The position numbers and the translations under genes are program-made. A DNA stretch of 64,000 nucleotides from Nitratireductor sp. GISD-1A_MAKvit (GTDB lineage Bacteria; Pseudomonadota; Alphaproteobacteria; Rhizobiales; Rhizobiaceae): positions 2,665,001 through 2,729,000 of the forward strand of contig NZ_CP161920.1 of NCBI RefSeq assembly GCF_040819555.1, in the 5' to 3' direction. Positions 59,811 through 64,000 of this stretch are shown here, piece after piece (positions within the stretch are counted from its first letter, which is position 1; the number at the start of each line of letters is the position of its first letter). The notes under the pieces were generated by a model. The model searched no databases. It saw nothing but the letters and a program-made list of their open reading frames with translations, and had not been told where the DNA came from.

Positions 59811-60083
59811 TCAGCGGGCGCGGCGTTGGGCCGGAGCAGGCTCGTGCCGTTTGGCCGGCAATACGCTGCCGCGCGGATCGGAGGTGGAGGTGACGGCGCC
59901 GCTGTCGGCCCAGGCGCGCAGGTCGTCCACCGAATAGACGACGCGCCCGCCGAGCTTGCGATAGGCGGGACCGGTTCCGTAGGTGCGGTGCTTTTCGAGG
60001 GTGCGGGCCGAAAGGCTCAGGAATTCAGCCGCTTCCTTGGTGCGAAGATAGCGCGGCGGGAGTACGGCGAGATCGGGTCGCAT
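59811..60083 (-). CDS. AlpA/MerR-like helix-turn-helix protein
   Basis: 90 residues: RYLRTKEAAEFLSLSARTLEKHRTYGTGPAYRKLGGRVVYSVDDLRAWADSG is a complete winged HTH of the excisionase/AlpA type. The tail is Pro/Arg-rich. Lies 17 bases upstream of repA and probably regulates it or excision. Confidence 0.9.
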   Translation of the reverse strand: MRPDLAVLPPRYLRTKEAAEFLSLSARTLEKHRTYGTGPAYRKLGGRVVYSVDDLRAWADSGAVTSTSDPRGSVLPAKRHEPAPAQRRAR

Positions 60084-60224
60084 GGATCGGGCCTCCGTGG
60101 GGTTCGTTGAGGCCGCTGGTGCTCAGCGGCTGACGAAGGCCACGATGGCGAAGGCGGATCGGCGAGTTGCAGTGGGAAGTTGGGGGGACCCAAAATCGCA
60201 CACCGGCGCGACGGCCAGTGCCAA

Positions 60225-60999
60225 CTATGGTCGGCGGCGATGACGAAGCAGTTTGCGATACCCGCCCGCTATCAGCGTCTCCGCTCCTTTAAGGAGGCTG
60301 ATGACCGCATGGCGGGCGGATGCAGACTGCCATTCATCACGGGTGAGCTTGCCTGTCTTAAAGATGACCTCGGCGATTTCCTGCTGGGTCGCACCGTCAC
60401 GGCGACCATCGAAGGCCTGCAACATGCGCCGCGCGCGTGCCCGCTGCTGTCGCGTCAGGCGGGTGTCGGGAGGTACGGATCGGCCGTGAAGCGAAGCGAG
60501 CAGGCGCAGGATCGCTTCGACGCGATCAAATCCTTCGTCCCCCAGCGGTACCAGGGCGACCATGGCTCTATCGGGCGCGGCATCGGCTGGAAGAACGAGA
60601 TGGACATGCTGCCCGCCGCCGAGTGGATGCAGGATATGGTTTGTCTCCGGCGCAAGCCGCAGGTGTTTGGCGTTCAGGGCATCCGCCGGCATGGAACTGG
60701 AGGAAAGCACCGGCGGGGCGGTTGCGAGGATCACCGTCCCCGTATCGTCCTGGGGAAGCCAGAGGACCGGTATTTCAGTGGCGTCGAGCGCTGGCGAAAC
60801 CGCGAAATCGCAAACCCCACTTTGCGCTTGCCCGCTCGATCAACTCCGGGGTTTGCGAACTCGCTTTGCGCAGGTCGTCGAAATCGCGCTGATAGCCCTC
60901 ATTGCGCCGCAACCACTCCCAGCCGAAATCCGGCGCCGTAAGATGGTCGGTATAGTCATAGGTCGATGACGATCGCCACCGGGATGCGTCGGGAGACAT
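60225..60999 (-). pseudogene. RovC-like (DUF6499-DUF2285) regulator, frameshifted
   Basis: From 60999 (GGAGG upstream) SPDASRWRSSSTYDYTDHLTAPDFGWEWLRRNEGYQRDF is the usual N-domain; the frame ends at 60775. The second frame supplies ALDATEIPVLWLPQDDTGTVILATAPPV and the DNA-binding C-domain (DGFDRVEAILRLLASLHG, RARRMLQAFDGRRDGATQQEIAEVIF). One extra base near 60800-60807 joins them as WGLRF-AVSPALDATEI. Length is 3n+1. In related elements the gene is intact. Confidence 0.82.
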
Positions 61000-61115
61000 C
61001 CGGTCCTCCAGCCTCGTGGTTCTGGTGCGTGTCGAGGCGAGGACGATTGCCGGTTCGGGGGAATAGTGGAAGCTCCGTTGCCGGCAACGGGTGTTGCAGC
61101 CAGCGCATCGCCAGC

Positions 61116-61382
61116 TCAGTGGTGTTGGCCTTCCCGGACCAGCAGGCGATAGCCATGGGTGGTCATCCAGCGGGCGCGGGCGAGATGACGATCGTGGATA
61201 TGGCGAGCGCGCTCAGGCTCCCGCTCCGGATCGAGACCGAAAAGAACCGAAACGGCCTCGCGCCAATCTGCGCCATCCGACGCCGCATCGAGCAGGCGCA
61301 AATAGAGCTTCATATGCGCCCGGTCGTAGTCGGTGAGCACTGCGCTCTCCGGCGGTTCGTCAAGAAAATCGGCCTGCGTCAT
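61116..61382 (-). CDS. Small DUF2285-type protein
   Basis: 88 residues: DFLDEPPESAVLTDYDRAHMKLYLRLLDAASDGADWREAVSVLFGLDPEREPERARHIHDRHLARARWMT. Conserved in this position in RlxS-type elements. Helical, probably DNA-related; exact role unknown. Confidence 0.82.
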   Translation of the reverse strand: MTQADFLDEPPESAVLTDYDRAHMKLYLRLLDAASDGADWREAVSVLFGLDPEREPERARHIHDRHLARARWMTTHGYRLLVREGQHH

Positions 61383-61481
61383 GAAGCCCCCTTCGAGACA
61401 TTCCTATCCAAATCGGAGGCATTTGTTAACCACACCACTATCGCAAAAGCGCTCCCGGCGAACGGTGTCGCCGCTGGGTGG

Positions 61482-61739
61482 CTACAGCGATGGAAGGGAC
61501 CGGCGGTGTTTCTCATCGACCAGCAGCACTCCGATACCCTGGTCGGAATTCAGGAAGATGACACCATTGCCCTCGAAAGCCCTGCGGACCTGATCGCGCG
61601 TCGATTCATACACCTCGAGGCCGCTCTCGGATTCGAGGCGCTTGAGCGCGGTCAGAGATATCCGGGCCTTGTCAGCGAGCGTCTCCTGCGTCCAACCAAG
61701 CAACGCGCGTGCGGCCCGCGATTGTCGGGCGGTGATCAT
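61482..61739 (-). CDS. XRE-family transcriptional regulator
   Basis: 85 residues. MITARQSRAARALLGWTQETLADKARISLTALKRLESES is a Cro/CI-type HTH with recognition helix SLTALKRLE. The C-terminal half (VRRAFEGNGVIFLNSDQGIGVLL) is the usual short tail of plasmid XRE proteins. The first gene of the control block. Confidence 0.9.
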   Translation of the reverse strand: MITARQSRAARALLGWTQETLADKARISLTALKRLESESGLEVYESTRDQVRRAFEGNGVIFLNSDQGIGVLLVDEKHRRSLPSL

Positions 61740-61891
61740 GCATGATCACCTCCCATTCAGACCTGCGCGCACGCCAGAACTACGACTATAATAGTCGTTC
61801 TTGTCTATCTGAACCAGTCAAAATGGTCTCAAAAGCTTCATTGAAGCCCAGTCAGGCTCGAACTGATTCGGTCGCCCGCCTAATAGGATTG

Positions 61892-61920
61892 GCCCCGCCC
61901 GGATATCTTCCGGGCGGGGC
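61892..61920. terminator. Strong GC hairpin after the DUF736 gene
   Basis: An 11-bp perfect stem GCCCCGCCCGG / CCGGGCGGGGC with a 7-base loop lies 15 bases beyond the stop of the 61935 gene on its leftward side. No long T run follows, so it may be a rho-dependent or processing hairpin rather than an intrinsic terminator. Confidence 0.6.
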
Positions 61921-61934
61921 GTTGCGCTCGCGCC

Positions 61935-62261
61935 TTACTCGCCGTTGCGGCGGGTCGGGCGGGACCAGATGAGGCTGTAGCCCTCGCCGTCCTCGTCGTC
62001 GAAGAGGTTGGCGTAGATCGGGGCGGTGAAGCTCGGATCGTCGAGCTTGAGGCCCAGATAGTCGCGGCCCTCATTGGACTGCTTGGCCCAGGCGGCGCCG
62101 ATCTCTGCGCGGCCGACGAAGACGCGGTGGCTGGGGGCGTTCTCGCCGGTGGCCCGGGTCTCGGGGACGATGCGGACGCCCTTGGCCTGGACGCTGAGGG
62201 TGACGATTTCGCCGGTGAACTCGTTGTTGCCGGACTTCTTGAAGGTGCCGATGGTCGCCAT
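61935..62261 (-). CDS. DUF736 protein, copy 2
   Basis: 108 residues from ATG at 62261 (AAGGAG upstream). IGTFKKSGNNEFTGEIVTLSVQAKGVRIVPE, HRVFVGRAEIGAAWAKQSNEGRDYLGLKLDDPSFTAPIYANLFDD, YSLIWSRPTRR. More typical of the family than the copy at 56296; both are on the same element. Confidence 0.92.
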   Translation of the reverse strand: MATIGTFKKSGNNEFTGEIVTLSVQAKGVRIVPETRATGENAPSHRVFVGRAEIGAAWAKQSNEGRDYLGLKLDDPSFTAPIYANLFDDEDGEGYSLIWSRPTRRNGE

Positions 62262-62865
62262 GTCAGTTCTCCTTGATCTGAAGCTTCGAGCCCGCACCAT
62301 GCGGCCTCGATGGCGATCGGTTGGCCGGAGGCGATCGACGGCGCACCCCCGAAGGGGCTCGACAGCAAAGGAGGAACTTTCTTGTTCCGCGCGGAATGGC
62401 GGCGCCCTCGGGGTCCCCATGCGACCTGTCGCATGGGGTGGGGGTCCGGCAGGGGAAGAAAGTTGTGACGACGCTGTTGCGCCATAGGCGATCGAGGCGT
62501 CAGCCGTCCTTCGGCCAGATCAGCCCATTGGAGAGGCCGCTACGGTGCGCTCGATCCGGCTGCGATCACATGGAGAACCTGGTGACCCGCCGCAACTGCG
62601 GAATCCGGCCATGCTGTTCAGCGCTCGGGCTTCCCCATCACGACAGGCAAGCTCACCGCTTCACCGACACGGCGATGGCACACGACCCGCCTCTAACGCC
62701 TTTTCCGGGTTGCCGGGATTGGCGTTCACTGGATTCAGGCATCGCGAGGAGAGGATGTGCGTGCCTCGTATGCCGCAGGCCGATCGTCGCACCATCACCG
62801 TCCAGCACATTGGCGAAAATGGCGCCCCGGCTGTCCTGGTCCGCCCGTTCATATCGCCAGTCGGC
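62262..62865. other. About 600 bases without a convincing gene
   Basis: Open frames here are opposite-strand or out-of-frame readings with no ribosome binding sites. A GGGGTCCCCATGCGACC...GCATGGGGTGGGGGTCC region (62411-62450) holds an imperfect inverted repeat. The segment upstream of the DUF736 gene presumably carries its promoter. I see nothing else. Confidence 0.4.
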
Positions 62866-63306
62866 TCAGGCCGTCGCGATTCCCTGTCCGGAGGCTTCGG
62901 GCGCGGCCAATGCCGTCACCCGGACGAATGCCGTTTTGCCGACCGCGGCCGCGCCGATGATGGAGAAGACAAGCTGCCAGGTTTCCGTCGGCATGGTGTG
63001 GCTGACGATGCCATAGGTCGCGTAAAAGCCAGCGAGAGCGGCCGGGGCGGCGAAGGCGAGCGCAACGAGCAGCCTCAACCAGCTCGAACGCAGGACGGCG
63101 AGCAGGAACTGGCCGATGCCGAAGGTGGCGCCGGCGGCGAAAGCTCCGATGAGGAAAGCTGCGAATATCCCGGTACCAGCCTGATGCGTCCAGATGCCGA
63201 CATTCAAGCCGACGAAGAATGGCAGCGCGAATACCGCAAGGGTGAAGAGCAGCCAGCACAGCAGGCCGATGACTGCAAACGATCCGAGGATTCCTAATGC
63301 GATCAT
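62866..63306 (-). CDS. Four-span membrane protein
   Basis: 146 residues: IALGILGSFAVIGLLCWLLFTLAVFALPFFVGLNVGIWTHQAGTG, FAAFLIGAFAAGATFGIGQFLLAVL, LLVALAFAAPAALAGFYATYGIV, WQLVFSIIGAAAVGKTAFVRVTAL. Commonly found on RlxS-type elements and plasmids as a hypothetical protein. Start at 63306; role unknown. Confidence 0.8.
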   Translation of the reverse strand: MIALGILGSFAVIGLLCWLLFTLAVFALPFFVGLNVGIWTHQAGTGIFAAFLIGAFAAGATFGIGQFLLAVLRSSWLRLLVALAFAAPAALAGFYATYGIVSHTMPTETWQLVFSIIGAAAVGKTAFVRVTALAAPEASGQGIATA

Positions 63307-63447
63307 GGTGGTGGTCCCCGTGAGAACAGATCAGACGGTCGCGCCATCCACCACCACCGCGGCGCAATCGTCAGCATAGCCGAAACCGCCCCGTTGCGGG
63401 AGCGGAAATCGGGCCGATCTCCACCCGCCGCGGCGGTTCGCCTCCTC

Positions 63448-63615
63448 TCAGGAGGCGAAGGGGTCGATCTCGTTGATGATGGCATCGTCGTCACCGTCAT
63501 ATTCGGTGGCGGGCATGGCCGAGACGGTGCCGTCGCCAGCGCGGAAGATGACGATCACGGTCATCAGGGTGGCGGCGAGGCTGAAGGCGAAGGCGTTGGC
63601 TTGATCGAGGGACAT
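63448..63615 (-). CDS. Small membrane protein (55 aa)
   Basis: ATG at 63615 with CAGGAG upstream. MSLDQANAFAFSLAATLMTVIVIFRAGDG has one membrane helix; the rest is acidic (EYDGDDDAIINEIDPFAS). No known family. Confidence 0.65.
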   Translation of the reverse strand: MSLDQANAFAFSLAATLMTVIVIFRAGDGTVSAMPATEYDGDDDAIINEIDPFAS

Positions 63616-64000
63616 CGTTCCGGCTCCTGTCTTGGAGGCGGGGGACCATCCCCCGCGCGACAGGCGCCCGATGTGTCCGGCTGAAGGCCGCAATCACCGC
63701 CGAGGCGCTGGAGCGTTTCCAGAAGAAGTGGGCACCTCTTTTTCGGTTCGGAAACGCAATCGTCAAAAGCGCCTCAAGGCCGCACGCTTGCGTAGCGGAC
63801 CCTTCACGGGTTGATGGCGTCAGGCCATCGGCCGGACCAAGGACAAGCGCAAAGGAAGCGGGGAATGGTTCCGCAAGCGGATGGCGCCGGACCGCCCTCC
63901 GACGGTGCCCGAGTGCGCAGCCCAGGCTTGTACGCTCGACAGGGAAGGATCGTCAGCCGCTATCCCTTGGCAAGGAGATATCCGCCCGTGCCGATCATCA
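63616..64000. other. No clear gene; possible gene start at the right edge
   Basis: No supported reading frame fills this stretch. At 63973-63978 AAGGAG precedes a GTG at 63988 (+) reading VPII up to the window end, so a rightward gene may begin there; four codons cannot be classified. Confidence 0.3.

Noticed and set aside
62545..63297. A 250-codon rightward frame rich in Glu and Arg
   Set aside because: It lies opposite the four-span membrane protein and has shadow composition and no ribosome binding site.
1254..63615. Integrase or transposase genes that would define element ends
   Set aside because: I found none in any frame, so the ends of the element are not assigned.

Overview
The window is GC-rich alphaproteobacterial DNA: tRNA-Arg(CCG), Sec-signal and lipoprotein genes with ATGA start/stop overlaps, and a transfer module of the Tn4371/RlxS type common in Sphingomonadales, Rhodobacterales and Hyphomonadales. 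I cannot name the genus. No integrase is present, so I cannot tell an integrative conjugative element from a plasmid. The tRNA-Arg at the left makes a chromosomal or integrated location plausible.

Layout. 1-1241: a partial membrane gene, a small hydrophilic protein, a broken tRNA-Arg copy and an intact tRNA-Arg. 1254-40547: an accessory block of about 47 genes, nearly all secreted, lipid-anchored or membrane proteins of unknown function. They include several paralogous families (A, B, C, D, E, G in the entries), Sel1/TPR proteins, a periplasmic ClpP-like protein, a SUKH-domain membrane protein, a VWA repeat protein and two two-component systems (28121-30902 and 35524-40547). 30927-31521 holds remnants of another transfer system (TraC/TraD type). 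40608-59793: transfer and maintenance module in Tn4371 order, read leftwards: repA, parA, RHH, DUF2840, traF, DUF736, lytic transglycosylase, rlxS, traG, RHH, trbBCDEJ-(K)-LFGI and DUF2274. 59811-63615: small regulators and hypothetical proteins typical of the same elements.

How the accessory block works together. Transcription units of the accessory block are headed by a near-perfect inverted repeat, with arms CACCCCCCTG / CAGGGGGGTG around a 2-bp centre. In ten of the twelve outward directions examined a TAnnnT-like or closely similar hexamer begins 19-20 bp beyond it. The palindrome therefore sits over the -35 region, with its centre near -43.5. This is the arrangement of class II LuxR/NarL-type activation, and the arms contain a 7-2-7 core as in NarL sites. 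One copy lies in front of the kinase/NarL-regulator operon at 35524, which suggests that regulator binds it. A second palindrome type (arms CCCCGTTC / GAACGGGG) lies between the other two-component operon (28121 onward) and the divergent 27984-19860 operon; a degenerate copy precedes 19684. My model is two sister regulons of envelope proteins, each run by its own two-component system and carried next to a conjugation module.

Quality note. Seven genes have lengths of 3n+1 caused by one extra base (Sel1 18277, VWA 22104, membrane 24402, kinase 38417, trbB 49328, RovC-like 60225, all restored by removing one base; the traC-type remnant is instead broken by a stop). Six same-direction insertions, mostly in short C/G runs, look more like assembly error than biology.
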